Assembly: GCF_000330725.2 (NCBI RefSeq)
Contig: NZ_AMZY02000007.1
Location: forward strand, 62,001 to 126,000
Length of the DNA: 64,000 nucleotides
Reading direction: 5' to 3'
Origin: Mariniradius saccharolyticus AK6
Lineage (GTDB): Bacteria > Bacteroidota > Bacteroidia > Cytophagales > Cyclobacteriaceae
Shown here: one piece after another, positions 7,236 through 15,982 of the stretch
Layout of the letters: every line of letters begins with the position of its first letter
How positions within the stretch are numbered: position 1 is the stretch's first letter
The notes under the pieces: generated by a model
What the model was told of the DNA's origin: nothing
The model's input: only the letters and a program-made list of their open reading frames with translations
Databases searched by the model: none
Translations under genes and position numbers: made by a program

Positions 7236-9245
7236 ATGAAGCTATTTCCAAAAAACGGCTTCCCGGTATTGCTATGCCTATGCCGAAGCCATCCCCGGTA
7301 CCGAAAAAAGTACCCCAATGCGGCACTCGATATGCGGGACCTCCTTGTCCTTGCCAGGTTTGGCGCACGCCATCCCCGAACGCTTTTGGCCCTCCGCTGG
7401 CTGAGTGGTTGGCTTACCCGTATCCCGGGATTGCCCGTTCCCCAAACTGCAGGTTCCCAACCTGATTTGATCAGCGCGGGGGAATGGATTTCGTCCGGGC
7501 CGGCGCCGGCCAAGCGCGTGGAAGGATTCGAAATCCTTGACTTTTTTGTTACTTTTTTGGTCAAGCAAAAAAGTAAAGCGAAGAAAAAACATGGGTGCGG
7601 TGATCCCGGTAAGACCGTTCCCTTACAAATAAACAAAGGGCGAAGTGCGATTACGCGTACATCGCCGCGCCTCGCCTTTCTCCACAACCGCAGCCGCCTA
7701 TCCTGGCTTGCGCCGACATTTCTCTGCCTGTTGTTCCTGAATGGAAAAGTTGCCGAAGCCCAGACCATGGGGGGCGGCCCGTCCGCCCCTTTGGTCCTTT
7801 ACGGGGAGATCATCGGCGACCATTATGAGGACACCCTCAGCATCCGTGTCCATGAAGGCTACCTTGGGCAGTCGGTCTTTATGCCCCGGCCCGAAAGCTA
7901 TACGCTTATCCCCTATGCGGGCGACGGCAGGCGGGGACTGCCGGGTACGCTGGCCTTCAGTTTCAGCTCCAAGCCCTTTGCCGACTTTGCCTATATCCAT
8001 GTGTCGGGTGCGAAGAGTGGGGTGCTTGTCGAGCATTACATGGCCCTTCCCGGGGATACCGTGGGTATCCGGCTCGACCGGCATGCGAACACGGTTTCCT
8101 TCTCCGGTCCCCATGCGGACCGTTACCGGCTCCAAAGGGAACTCGAATCCGCCCAGGGCAGCTACCTGTTGGACCAGCCGGCGGTGCTGGCTGTCTCGAA
8201 TATGGAGCGTTTCCTTTCCCGTGCCCCCTTGGAGGAAGGGCTCCCCTATGGGATCAAGGCTTTCCACCCAATCACGGGGGACAGTGCGCAGCTGAACCAT
8301 ATCGGGCGGCTGTTGGCAGCGGACTACCGTAGGCACCCGGGTTACGAGGTGATCGAGCGGTACCGGGGAAAAGTGGATCCGGATTTCCTGGCTGTGATGG
8401 AGGCGAATCTTTACGGCACGGTCATGAAGTCGGCGGTGTTTGGCTTTAATGTCGCCAAGAAGTCCGATATGGGACTTTGGACCGGACTGTACCATAGCGG
8501 CATCGCAGGGCTGCCTACGGGACTTTTCCCTCCCCATACCGCTTACCGGGCCCACCATTTCACGGATTTTCTGTTGGAAAAAGCCATTGCGGGCTTTATC
8601 GCCGGTGGCCCGCACCCCTATGCGGCCCTGAAGGCCGAAGCGGATCCGCTGCTCAGGGACAGGCTCGTCACGAAGTATTTGGTGAAATATTTCGAGCGGA
8701 TCGCCAAGCGGGAGGAATACCTGTTGGATGCCTTGGGGTATGTGGCCGATCCGCAAAGCCGTGCCTCCCTGGTACAGTATAGGGACAACCTATCGGTCGG
8801 GAGGGAGGCCTTCCCCTTCGTGTTGACGGGGATCGACGGCGGGGAGGTGAGCCTTGCCTCCCTGCGTGGCAAGACGGTGTTCGTCGATTTCTGGTTTACC
8901 GGCTGCCAGGCCTGCATCGCCTACCATGCCAATACCCTCAAGCCCGTGGAATCGCATTTTCGTGGCAGGGAGGACATCGTGTTCCTGTCGGTGTCCACCG
9001 ACAAGGACATCAGGCGCTGGCAGAACAGCGTGAAAAGCGGGCGCTACAGCTCCCCCGAGGCGGTCAATGCCTATACGGGCGGCTTGGGGATCGACCATCC
9101 CCTGACCAAACACTACAACCTGCATGCCTTCCCCTCCCAACTGCTGATCGACGGCGAGGGCAGGGTCGCCCGTGTGTCGGGGATGCAGGTCGGGCCCGGC
9201 GAGCTGATCGGGATATTGGAACAAACCATCAACAAAAAACCATAA
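7236..9245 (+). CDS. Secreted TlpA-like thioredoxin-domain protein (start uncertain)
   Basis: The open frame is 669 codons, but only the part after about codon 155 looks like a protein. A signal peptide (LAPTFLCLLFLNGKVAEAQ, near 7706-7762) is followed by a long N-terminal domain and a C-terminal TlpA/AhpC-TSA thioredoxin fold with FVDFWFTGCQAC, redox cysteines C557 and C560 in the long numbering. The first about 150 codons are Arg/Pro-rich and contain an 11-bp hairpin repeat. No in-frame ATG lies near the signal peptide, only ATGs at 7236 and 7332 or a TTG at 7557. Proteins of this type reduce periplasmic disulfides. The stop is 5 bp before the SusC gene, so they form one operon. Confidence 0.75.
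   Translation: MKLFPKNGFPVLLCLCRSHPRYRKKYPNAALDMRDLLVLARFGARHPRTLLALRWLSGWLTRIPGLPVPQTAGSQPDLISAGEWISSGPAPAKRVEGFEILDFFVTFLVKQKSKAKKKHGCGDPGKTVPLQINKGRSAITRTSPRLAFLHNRSRLSWLAPTFLCLLFLNGKVAEAQTMGGGPSAPLVLYGEIIGDHYEDTLSIRVHEGYLGQSVFMPRPESYTLIPYAGDGRRGLPGTLAFSFSSKPFADFAYIHVSGAKSGVLVEHYMALPGDTVGIRLDRHANTVSFSGPHADRYRLQRELESAQGSYLLDQPAVLAVSNMERFLSRAPLEEGLPYGIKAFHPITGDSAQLNHIGRLLAADYRRHPGYEVIERYRGKVDPDFLAVMEANLYGTVMKSAVFGFNVAKKSDMGLWTGLYHSGIAGLPTGLFPPHTAYRAHHFTDFLLEKAIAGFIAGGPHPYAALKAEADPLLRDRLVTKYLVKYFERIAKREEYLLDALGYVADPQSRASLVQYRDNLSVGREAFPFVLTGIDGGEVSLASLRGKTVFVDFWFTGCQACIAYHANTLKPVESHFRGREDIVFLSVSTDKDIRRWQNSVKSGRYSSPEAVNAYTGGLGIDHPLTKHYNLHAFPSQLLIDGEGRVARVSGMQVGPGELIGILEQTINKKP
7549..7576. repeat. 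Hairpin repeat inside the 5' end of the TlpA-like frame
   Basis: TTACTTTTTTG-GTCAAG-CAAAAAAGTAA is a perfect 11-bp stem with a 6-nt loop. Hairpins of this ACTTTTTTG/CAAAAAAGT form recur between genes in many Bacteroidota genomes (recollection, not searched). Its presence inside an open frame suggests that the preceding codons are intergenic sequence read as protein. Confidence 0.65.
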
Positions 9246-9250
9246 AACCT

Positions 9251-12200
9251 ATGAGAAAGGGATACCTAACAACCATCTTATGCCTCTTCCTGTTGGCGAT
9301 CGGGGCCATGGCAGGGGCAAACGCCCAGACCTTGGAGGGCAGGGTTCTGCTGCTTCCCGGGAACGAAGCCGCCGTCGGCGCGACGGTCGTGCTGAAGGGG
9401 AGCGCCAAGGGTACCGTGGCGGATATGGAAGGAAAGTTTGTGCTTGCCCTTCCCCCGGGCGGGCATGTACTTGTCTTTAGTTCGATCGGCTACGTCGCCC
9501 AGGAAGTGCCCGTCAATGTCCCCTTCGAGGGATCCTCCCCCTTGGTGGTGCGGCTGGCTCCGGACGAGGTGCAGCTGGGTGCAGTCGAGGTGCTGTCCAC
9601 GGGCTTCCAGGAAATCCCGCGGGAGCGGGCAACGGGCTCCTTTGTGCAGGTTGACCGGAAAATGGTCAACCGCCGGGTAAGCAGCAACCTGCTTGAGCGG
9701 CTGGAGGACGTGACGCCCAGCCTTATCTTCAACCGGGACAGGCCGGACCAGGCCAACAACATCAGCATCAGGGGTACCGCCACGATCTTTTCAGATACCC
9801 GTCCGCTGGTGGTCATCGACAACTTTCCGTACGATGGCCCCTTGGAGAACATCAACCCCAACGACGTGGAGAGCGTGACCGTCCTGCGGGACGCCGCCGC
9901 GGCCTCGATCTGGGGGGCAAGGGCAGGCAACGGGGTCATCGTGATCACGACCAAGCGGGGGATTTCGTCGAAGGCCCCGAGGATCAACTTTGTTTCCAAC
10001 ACCACGCTCGTGGAGGAGCGCGATCTTTTCTATGACCAGAACATGTCGATCCCGGCTTTTATCGAGGCAGAGACCTTCCTGTTCAACAGGGGACAGTTCA
10101 GGAGCCGTGAAACGAACAATGCGCGGCCGATACTTTCGCCCGTGGTGGAAACCCTGATCCAACAACGCAACGGCACCATCAGCGCCGAGGAAGCACAGCG
10201 GCGTATCGAGGCCTACGGCAGGGGCGACCTGCGCCGCGACCTTGCGGAGTACTACTTCCGTCCGGAGTTCAAACAGCAGTACAGCCTCGGGATCCGGGGC
10301 GGCGGTGAGGTACATACCTACTCCGTTTCGGCGGGTCTCGATGCCAACCGGGAAGGGGTCGTGGAAAACGACAACTCCCGCCTGACGCTGGGTGTGCAGA
10401 ACGGTTTCAGGCTTGCCAAGGATCGGCTGGAGCTGAACTCCGGGATCTACTTTGTGCGCTCCGGGCGCAGTTCGGGTGCCACCGCGCCCAGTTCCTTTTA
10501 TCCCTACGAGATGCTGGCCGCCGAGGACGGGACCCATTTGCCCCTCGTGTTCGGGTACAACTCGCGGTTTGTGGCCACCGCAGAGCCTAGGGGCCTGCTC
10601 AACTGGAATTTCGTGCCGCTCGACGAATTGGGGCTCAACAGCTTCACCGCTTCCGAGAACGACATCAGGGTAAACACCTCCGTCGCCTACAAAATCGCTC
10701 CCTCCCTGCGGGCGGAGATCCTCCACCAGTATTGGGCAAACGGCAGGCAGACAGAGAACATTTCCGCGCGGGAAAGTTACTTTGCGCGGGACCTCGTGAA
10801 CCTCTTTTCCGTCATCAACCCCGATGCGAGCGTGACCAGGAACATCCCCGTCGGTGCGGTTCGTGATTTCAGCTCGGGATTTTCATCGGCCAACTACCTG
10901 CGGGGTCAGGTGCATTACAACGGCGAGCTGGGGCCAAGGTCCCAGTTGGTGGGTCTGTTTGGCCTCGAGGCCAAGGACCTGCGGACCGATGGAAGCCTCA
11001 GCCGTCTGTATGGGTACGATCCTGCCTTTGGCACGAGCCTGCCCGTGGACCAGGTGACCCGTTTCCGCCGCCTCCACAACAACAGCCTGGCCAATATCCC
11101 GAGGCCCGACAGGGTGACGGGGACGGTCAGCAGGTTTGTGTCCTGGTACGCCAATGCGGCCTATACCCTTGACAGGAAGTACACGCTCAGCGCGAGCGTG
11201 CGGCAGGACGGTTCCAACATTTTTGGTGTCAATTCCAACCAGCGCCTCGTGCCGCTCTGGTCGACGGGATTTTCGTGGACGCCGAGCGAGGAGGGTTTCT
11301 ATGGATGGAATGGAATGCCCTTCCTGCGGTTCAAGGCGACCTTTGGTTACAACGGCAACGTGAACAGTTCGCTGAGTGCCTTTCCGACCGCCTTTTTCCG
11401 GCAGGGCTCGATGATCTCCAACCTTCGGTACCTTGCCCTGGCCAACCCGGGCAACCCGGATCTCCGCTGGGAGCGCATCGGTATCCTGAACCTCGGGTTC
11501 GACTTCGAGTCCAAGAACTCCGTGATTGGGGGCAATGTCGAGTTTTTCGCCAAGAACGGCAGTGATTTGATCGGGACCGTGCCCTTTGCGCCGTCCTCGG
11601 GGGTGTTTGACTTCACGGGCAACTTTGCCGACACGCGTACCCTTGGCCTGGACCTGGCGCTCAACGCCAAGGTACTCGACAGGAAGCTTGGCTGGAACAC
11701 CGCGTTGATGTTTACCTACAACGACGAAAAGGTCACCGACTACAAGGGCAGCTTCTTCATCACGCAGTTTCTGGACTACGGGGCATCCGGTCCCGGAATC
11801 GCGCCGAGCCCCCTGGAGGGATATCCCCTGTTTTCGGTCTTCAGCCTGCCCTATGCCGGGCTTGACCCCGCCACGGGCAACCCGGTCGGGTTCCTCGACG
11901 GCGAACCGAGCACCGACTACAATGCCATCATCGCCAACGCGAAGCCCTCCGACCTCATCTTCGAGGGCTCCGGCAGGCCGACCGTTTTCGGGGCCTTGCG
12001 CAACGATTTCAGGATGGGGCGGTTCAGCCTTTCGGCCAACATCAGCTACCGTTTGGGCTATGTGTTCCGCAGGCCGACGGTCAACTATACCAACCTGCTG
12101 AACGGGTTCACGACCCACCGGGACTATGAGCGCCGATGGCGGAACCCCGGCGATGAGTTGCTGACGGATGTGCCTTCGCTGCCTTTGGCCAACAATGCCA

Positions 12201-12448
12201 ACAGGGAGACCCTGTACCGGTCCTCACCCGTGCTTGTGGAGCCCGGCGACCACATCAGGCTGCAGGATATCCGCCTTTCCTACTCTCTGGGAAGCGGTCA
12301 GGGGAAGGTTTTCCGGAACGCCGAGTTCTTCCTCTACGCCAACAACATCGGTATCCTCTGGAAGGCTACCGATCTCGATCTTGACCCTGATTTCAGGACC
12401 GTCCGTCCCCCCTTGGGCCTATCCCTCGGGATCCACCTGGACCTGTAG
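9251..12448 (+). CDS. SusC/RagA-family TonB-linked outer-membrane transporter
   Basis: 1065 aa. A signal peptide ends near GANAQ (residue 26), followed by a carboxypeptidase-regulatory-like domain at about 28-95, a TonB plug (NNISIRGTATIF, then DAAAASIWGARAGNGVIVIT, the SusC signature) and a 22-strand-type barrel ending in an aromatic-rich C terminus. It forms an outer-membrane uptake complex with the SusD-like lipoprotein encoded next. Substrate unknown: no glycoside hydrolase lies nearby, and the TlpA-like gene upstream suggests a peptide or thiol-containing ligand (inference). Full length, no frameshift seen. The 241-bp gap to SusD is longer than usual. Confidence 0.95.
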   Translation: MRKGYLTTILCLFLLAIGAMAGANAQTLEGRVLLLPGNEAAVGATVVLKGSAKGTVADMEGKFVLALPPGGHVLVFSSIGYVAQEVPVNVPFEGSSPLVVRLAPDEVQLGAVEVLSTGFQEIPRERATGSFVQVDRKMVNRRVSSNLLERLEDVTPSLIFNRDRPDQANNISIRGTATIFSDTRPLVVIDNFPYDGPLENINPNDVESVTVLRDAAAASIWGARAGNGVIVITTKRGISSKAPRINFVSNTTLVEERDLFYDQNMSIPAFIEAETFLFNRGQFRSRETNNARPILSPVVETLIQQRNGTISAEEAQRRIEAYGRGDLRRDLAEYYFRPEFKQQYSLGIRGGGEVHTYSVSAGLDANREGVVENDNSRLTLGVQNGFRLAKDRLELNSGIYFVRSGRSSGATAPSSFYPYEMLAAEDGTHLPLVFGYNSRFVATAEPRGLLNWNFVPLDELGLNSFTASENDIRVNTSVAYKIAPSLRAEILHQYWANGRQTENISARESYFARDLVNLFSVINPDASVTRNIPVGAVRDFSSGFSSANYLRGQVHYNGELGPRSQLVGLFGLEAKDLRTDGSLSRLYGYDPAFGTSLPVDQVTRFRRLHNNSLANIPRPDRVTGTVSRFVSWYANAAYTLDRKYTLSASVRQDGSNIFGVNSNQRLVPLWSTGFSWTPSEEGFYGWNGMPFLRFKATFGYNGNVNSSLSAFPTAFFRQGSMISNLRYLALANPGNPDLRWERIGILNLGFDFESKNSVIGGNVEFFAKNGSDLIGTVPFAPSSGVFDFTGNFADTRTLGLDLALNAKVLDRKLGWNTALMFTYNDEKVTDYKGSFFITQFLDYGASGPGIAPSPLEGYPLFSVFSLPYAGLDPATGNPVGFLDGEPSTDYNAIIANAKPSDLIFEGSGRPTVFGALRNDFRMGRFSLSANISYRLGYVFRRPTVNYTNLLNGFTTHRDYERRWRNPGDELLTDVPSLPLANNANRETLYRSSPVLVEPGDHIRLQDIRLSYSLGSGQGKVFRNAEFFLYANNIGILWKATDLDLDPDFRTVRPPLGLSLGIHLDL

Positions 12449-12689
12449 GGAATACCCGGGCAGCGGGGTTCCCGGCCCATTTCTTCCATAAGGTTTAACG
12501 TTGATAAGTACCCAAATGTAGCTTTCGGATTCACAAAAGGTGACGGGGTTACGGGTCGGGGAACCTGCCGGGGACGGACAACAAAGCCCGTGGACTTGGT
12601 GGCGTCCCGCATTTCCCACACCATGCGGGGCCCACCTTGTTGCGGGTGATTGCAAAAATGAACCAGATAAACCAAAAAATTCAGATACC

Positions 12690-14066
12690 ATGAAAAACAC
12701 CATAAGCAATATCCTGTATCCGCTCCTGCTGTTGGCATTTGCCATCCTGCCCGGCTGTGCGGAGTTTCTAGACGTCAAGCCCGACATCTCGATGGTGGTG
12801 CCGGGCACCGTGGACGAGCTCGAGGCCCTTTTGGACGACGACGTCTTAAGGAGCATGAACATGGGCCCGGGGATCCCGGTACTGAGCTCCGACGACCTGT
12901 TTGCGGGCGAGGGGGCCCTGCCTTCCTTCAGCAACCTTGAGCGCAACGTGTACACCTGGCAGCGCGATGTCTTCGCCGGTCAGCCCGGCGTCACCGAATG
13001 GAATGTCCCCTATCAACAGGTGTTCAATGCCAATTTGGTGCTGGAGCGTATCGGGAAGGTCGTAGCGCGGACTGCTGCCGAGGAGGCCAAAAAGAACACG
13101 GTCAAGGGCAGGGCGCTATTCTACAGGGCATTTGCCTTCCACTGCTTGGCCGAAAGCTTTGCGGCGCCCTATGGCGCTTCCGATCCCGCCTCGACCCCCG
13201 GTATCCCGCTGAGATTGAACGCCAACGTGAACGACCTCGTACCGCGGTCGAGCCTGCGTGACACCTATGCGGCGATCATCTCCGACCTCAGGGGAGCGGC
13301 GGAGCTCCTGCCTCCGGTGGCGGACTTCCGCTCCCGTCCCTCGCGTGCGGCGGCACATGCCCTACTGGCACGGGTTTACCTGCTGATGGGCGACTATGCA
13401 TCTTCCTTGGCCCATGCCGAAAAATCCCTGGCCGACAACCCTGCGCTGCTTGACTACAAAACGGTGGATGGTTCTCCCGCATTCCCTTTCTCCGGGAACC
13501 AACAGGAGGTACTGTTCCAGTCCATAGTGACCGCCTATGGCTTCCTCTTTTCAAACGAGGTGTTTGTGGACGGGGGGCTTTTGTCGTCCTACGCCGAGGG
13601 CGACCTCAGGAGGGAGCTGTTCTTCTCTCAGGGTCACGGGGGTGCGGTTTTCCGGGGAAACTATACCGGGCAGGTGTTCCTGTTTTCGGGACTCGCCACC
13701 GACGAGGTGCGTATCACGAGGATGGAGTGCCTCGTGCGCCTGGGGAGGCTGCAAGAGGCGGCTTCCGCCTACAACGAGTTTGTGGGGAGCAGGTATGCCG
13801 CGGGGGCCTTTGGGCCGGTTTCGTTTTCCGATGCGGTGTCGGCATTGGACACGGTGTTGTCCGAGCGGCGGAAGTCCCTGCTTTACCGGGGCATACGCTG
13901 GATGGACCTGCGTCGCCTCAACACCGATCCGGTGCGGGCGCAGACACTGAGGAGGACTGTTGGGGAAGAGGTGTTTGAACTGCAGCCGGGAAGCCTGCGG
14001 TACACCTTCCCGATCCCGGACAGCGAGATCAGCCTGAACGGGTTGGAGCAAAACCCGAGGGACTGA
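12690..14066 (+). CDS. SusD/RagB-family substrate-binding lipoprotein
   Basis: About 458 aa from the ATG at 12690. This start gives a lipoprotein signal with lipobox LPGC (FAILPGCAEFLDVKPD); an upstream in-frame start would add a nonsense leader. The SusD fold shows TPR-like helices, RALFYRAFAFHCLAE near the middle, and the C-terminal RYTFPIPDSEI typical of RagB. It caps the SusC barrel at the cell surface. A strong hairpin follows the stop. Confidence 0.93.
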   Translation: MKNTISNILYPLLLLAFAILPGCAEFLDVKPDISMVVPGTVDELEALLDDDVLRSMNMGPGIPVLSSDDLFAGEGALPSFSNLERNVYTWQRDVFAGQPGVTEWNVPYQQVFNANLVLERIGKVVARTAAEEAKKNTVKGRALFYRAFAFHCLAESFAAPYGASDPASTPGIPLRLNANVNDLVPRSSLRDTYAAIISDLRGAAELLPPVADFRSRPSRAAAHALLARVYLLMGDYASSLAHAEKSLADNPALLDYKTVDGSPAFPFSGNQQEVLFQSIVTAYGFLFSNEVFVDGGLLSSYAEGDLRRELFFSQGHGGAVFRGNYTGQVFLFSGLATDEVRITRMECLVRLGRLQEAASAYNEFVGSRYAAGAFGPVSFSDAVSALDTVLSERRKSLLYRGIRWMDLRRLNTDPVRAQTLRRTVGEEVFELQPGSLRYTFPIPDSEISLNGLEQNPRD

Positions 14067-14073
14067 AAAAGTC

Positions 14074-14100
14074 AAGGCGGGCCGATTGGGGCCCGCCTTT
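14074..14100. terminator. Bidirectional terminator hairpin
   Basis: AAGGCGGGCC-GATTGG-GGCCCGCCTT is a perfect 10-bp, G+C-rich stem with a 6-nt loop. It lies between the convergent SusD-like and DUF6520-like genes. Confidence 0.8.
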
Positions 14101-14104
14101 CCGT

Positions 14105-14374
14105 TTACATCGGTGAGAGCGTGATCGGAACGAAGACGCCGTTGCTTACCGGGGTAGCGCCAGGTTGGGGAAGCGCACGGAGGCAGACTTGGGTGGTCGG
14201 GTTGTCGCACCTGTAGTCCGTGCCGATTTCGGCATCCGTGGCGTCGTACCACTGCCCGTTGTGGAAACCATACTTTTCGCTTGTCCGGTCAACGGGCGCT
14301 GTAAAGGCAAAGGCGGCGGCCATTGCCAGGAGGAAAACACCTCCGCGTAGGAGGTTCATCATTTGGTTTTTCAT
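14105..14374 (-). CDS. DUF6520-like small secreted protein
   Basis: 89 aa. An N-terminal signal peptide (LLRGGVFLLAMAAAFAFTAP) is followed by a short mature region with an aromatic patch (YGFHNGQWYD) and two cysteines separated by 9 residues (YRCDNPTTQVCLRAL). This matches the small DUF6520 proteins of Bacteroidota (recollection). The two cysteines could form a disulfide, relevant because a thioredoxin-like gene and a MauE-like gene are close by. Function unknown. Confidence 0.75.
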   Translation of the reverse strand: MKNQMMNLLRGGVFLLAMAAAFAFTAPVDRTSEKYGFHNGQWYDATDAEIGTDYRCDNPTTQVCLRALPQPGATPVSNGVFVPITLSPM

Positions 14375-14685
14375 AGTTTTGTTTAAGTTAGAATGAATGA
14401 TCCGGTCGCTTCGGCTTCGTGCTTTCGGGGAGGGGCGGCCGGTGATTTCCCCCCACTGGAGCCAGTCGGGTACCTGGTACCCGGGGTGGCGGAGAATTGG
14501 TTGCTTGTTGTTGGTTAGTGGTTAGTAGTTGATAGTCGATAGTCGATAGACGATAGTCCATAGGTACGGGTATTGGTTATTGGTAAATAGTTATTAGGTT
14601 ATAGTCCATAGTTGATAGTCCATGGAGCGTGGATAGGTTGGTGTGGGTTTGTGGTTCGGATGCCTCATTTTTCAATTTTGATTTT
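14375..14685. repeat. Spacer with GATAGTC-type repeats and a KpnI-like palindrome
   Basis: Between the DUF6520-like and MauE-like genes. At 14467-14483 there is a hairpin CGGGTACC-T-GGTACCCG. At about 14526-14625 the sequence is built from degenerate units such as GTTGATAGTC, GATAGTC and CATAGTC, a second low-complexity tract of the style seen at 7032-7145. No gene was seen. Confidence 0.65.
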
Positions 14686-15123
14686 TCATTGGCCAATCCT
14701 TTCGAGGCGGTAACCGAGTATTGCGGTTGCCAGCAAAACGATGTTCAAAACCAGGTGCTCCGACCAGCCGAGGGTGGAGACGATGCCGCCGCAACTGCAG
14801 GGGATACGGCCGAAGACGCTGGTAAGCACAAGGACCACGTAACCGGTAAACAGCCCCATCAACATGACTGCGATCCCGAATCCGATTTTCCTTCTAACTG
14901 GTACCAACAATAGTATACCGCAAACAAACTCCACCGATGGGATTATGTAAACCAATGCCATCGCCATCCATTTCGGAAAGGGTTGGTTCATGAACCCATT
15001 CCGGGTAGCTTCCATGTCGAGCCATTTGGAGCCCGCGGTATAGACGAATACCAGCGCAAGGATGATTGCGGCAGCCTCTGTCGGAAGGTTTTTGCGGGTC
15101 GGAATGGCTTGGTCTTTTTCCAT
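14686..15123 (-). CDS. MauE/DoxX-like redox-associated membrane protein
   Basis: 145 aa with four predicted membrane segments (AAAIILALVFVYTAGSKWL; MALVYIIPSVEFVCGILLLV; IGFGIAVMLMGLFTGYVVLV; VLNIVLLATAILGYR). Between helices 3 and 4 lies FGRIPCSCGGI, a CxC motif followed by W-S-E-H, as in MauE-type proteins that pass electrons for periplasmic disulfide chemistry. In this setting a role with the TlpA-like protein and the Cys-containing DUF6520-like peptide is plausible. It diverges from the Crp-type regulator gene; 15124-15390 is the shared promoter region. Confidence 0.8.
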   Translation of the reverse strand: MEKDQAIPTRKNLPTEAAAIILALVFVYTAGSKWLDMEATRNGFMNQPFPKWMAMALVYIIPSVEFVCGILLLVPVRRKIGFGIAVMLMGLFTGYVVLVLTSVFGRIPCSCGGIVSTLGWSEHLVLNIVLLATAILGYRLERIGQ

Positions 15124-15390
15124 GAATGAAAATTACCCCAGAGGTATCCCTAAGCCTAAAAATTTTGGCAGGAAATCATGAATCACCTAAAAAAACTGCC
15201 AAGTGGCAGGAAATCGTCAACAAAACGAAAAAAGCACATAACTAATTTGCAAATGATAAAAACAGTACATTAATTAATCGACATACTATTGATCAGGTGA
15301 TGGTGTGGGCCATTCGCTGCTGTTCAAAGCCCTTGCCCCTCGGGGAGTAATACGACCCTTGGGGAGCTGTACAACTTAATTGAGGATGCT

Positions 15391-15960
15391 ATGGATGATT
15401 TGATCAAAAAGATGAAGGAGGATTACGATTCCCTTCACCCGGTTGGCTGGCAGGATTATGAGAAGCTTTTGGGATTCCTTGAATTTAGGCGTTTCCAAAA
15501 GAAGGAGGTCATCAGGAAGGAAGGAATGGCTGAGGACCGCAGCCGTTATGTCTTTGAGGGGGTGTTGGCGATGTACGACCACTGGTCCGGAGTCCCCCAA
15601 TGCCGTCGGATTTTTTCCGAGACCGACACCGTCTGTGATTTTGAGTCCTATGCGACGGGCAATCCGTCAAGGTTCTCGCTTGTTGCATTGACCGACTGTG
15701 TTGTCTGTGATCTGACCAAGGACCAGGAGCTGCGGGTAGTTGACGCGATCCCTTCCTTTGGGAGCCTTGCGATCCGGATCAACCAGCGCATCACGGTCCG
15801 GGATAGCCAGTGGAAGGACTTGCTTTTGCAACCGGATGCACTACGCTACGAAATGTTTCAGAAGCAGTTTCCCCGATATGGGATGCTGGCGGTGAAGGAT
15901 ATCGCCAGTCTGCTCAATATACCCGAACGGACGATGTTCCGGCTGCGGGGTTCAAAATAA
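15391..15960 (+). CDS. Crp/Fnr-family transcriptional regulator
   Basis: 189 aa. An N-terminal cyclic-nucleotide-binding beta barrel (about 25-120, with KKEVIRKEG and YVFEGVLAMYD) is followed by a C-terminal helix-turn-helix (VKDIASLLNIPERTMFRLR). It is the short Bacteroidota type; the ligand cannot be inferred. It ends 22 bp before the terpene synthase gene, so the two probably form an operon. Confidence 0.87.
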   Translation: MDDLIKKMKEDYDSLHPVGWQDYEKLLGFLEFRRFQKKEVIRKEGMAEDRSRYVFEGVLAMYDHWSGVPQCRRIFSETDTVCDFESYATGNPSRFSLVALTDCVVCDLTKDQELRVVDAIPSFGSLAIRINQRITVRDSQWKDLLLQPDALRYEMFQKQFPRYGMLAVKDIASLLNIPERTMFRLRGSK

Positions 15961-15982
15961 TCATTCCAAAGATGTTGTCGCC

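Noticed and set aside
7229-7768. Minus-strand open frame of 179 codons opposite the TlpA-like 5' region
   Set aside because: It shares the repeat-containing stretch and has an Arg/Pro-rich composition with no signal or domain; it looks like intergenic repeat sequence read as protein.
9251-14066. Polysaccharide utilisation locus
   Set aside because: SusC/D are present but no glycoside hydrolase, lyase or sugar regulator lies around them.
14629-14913. Plus-strand ORF opposite the MauE-like gene
   Set aside because: It lies antisense to a clear four-helix membrane protein and lacks features of its own.
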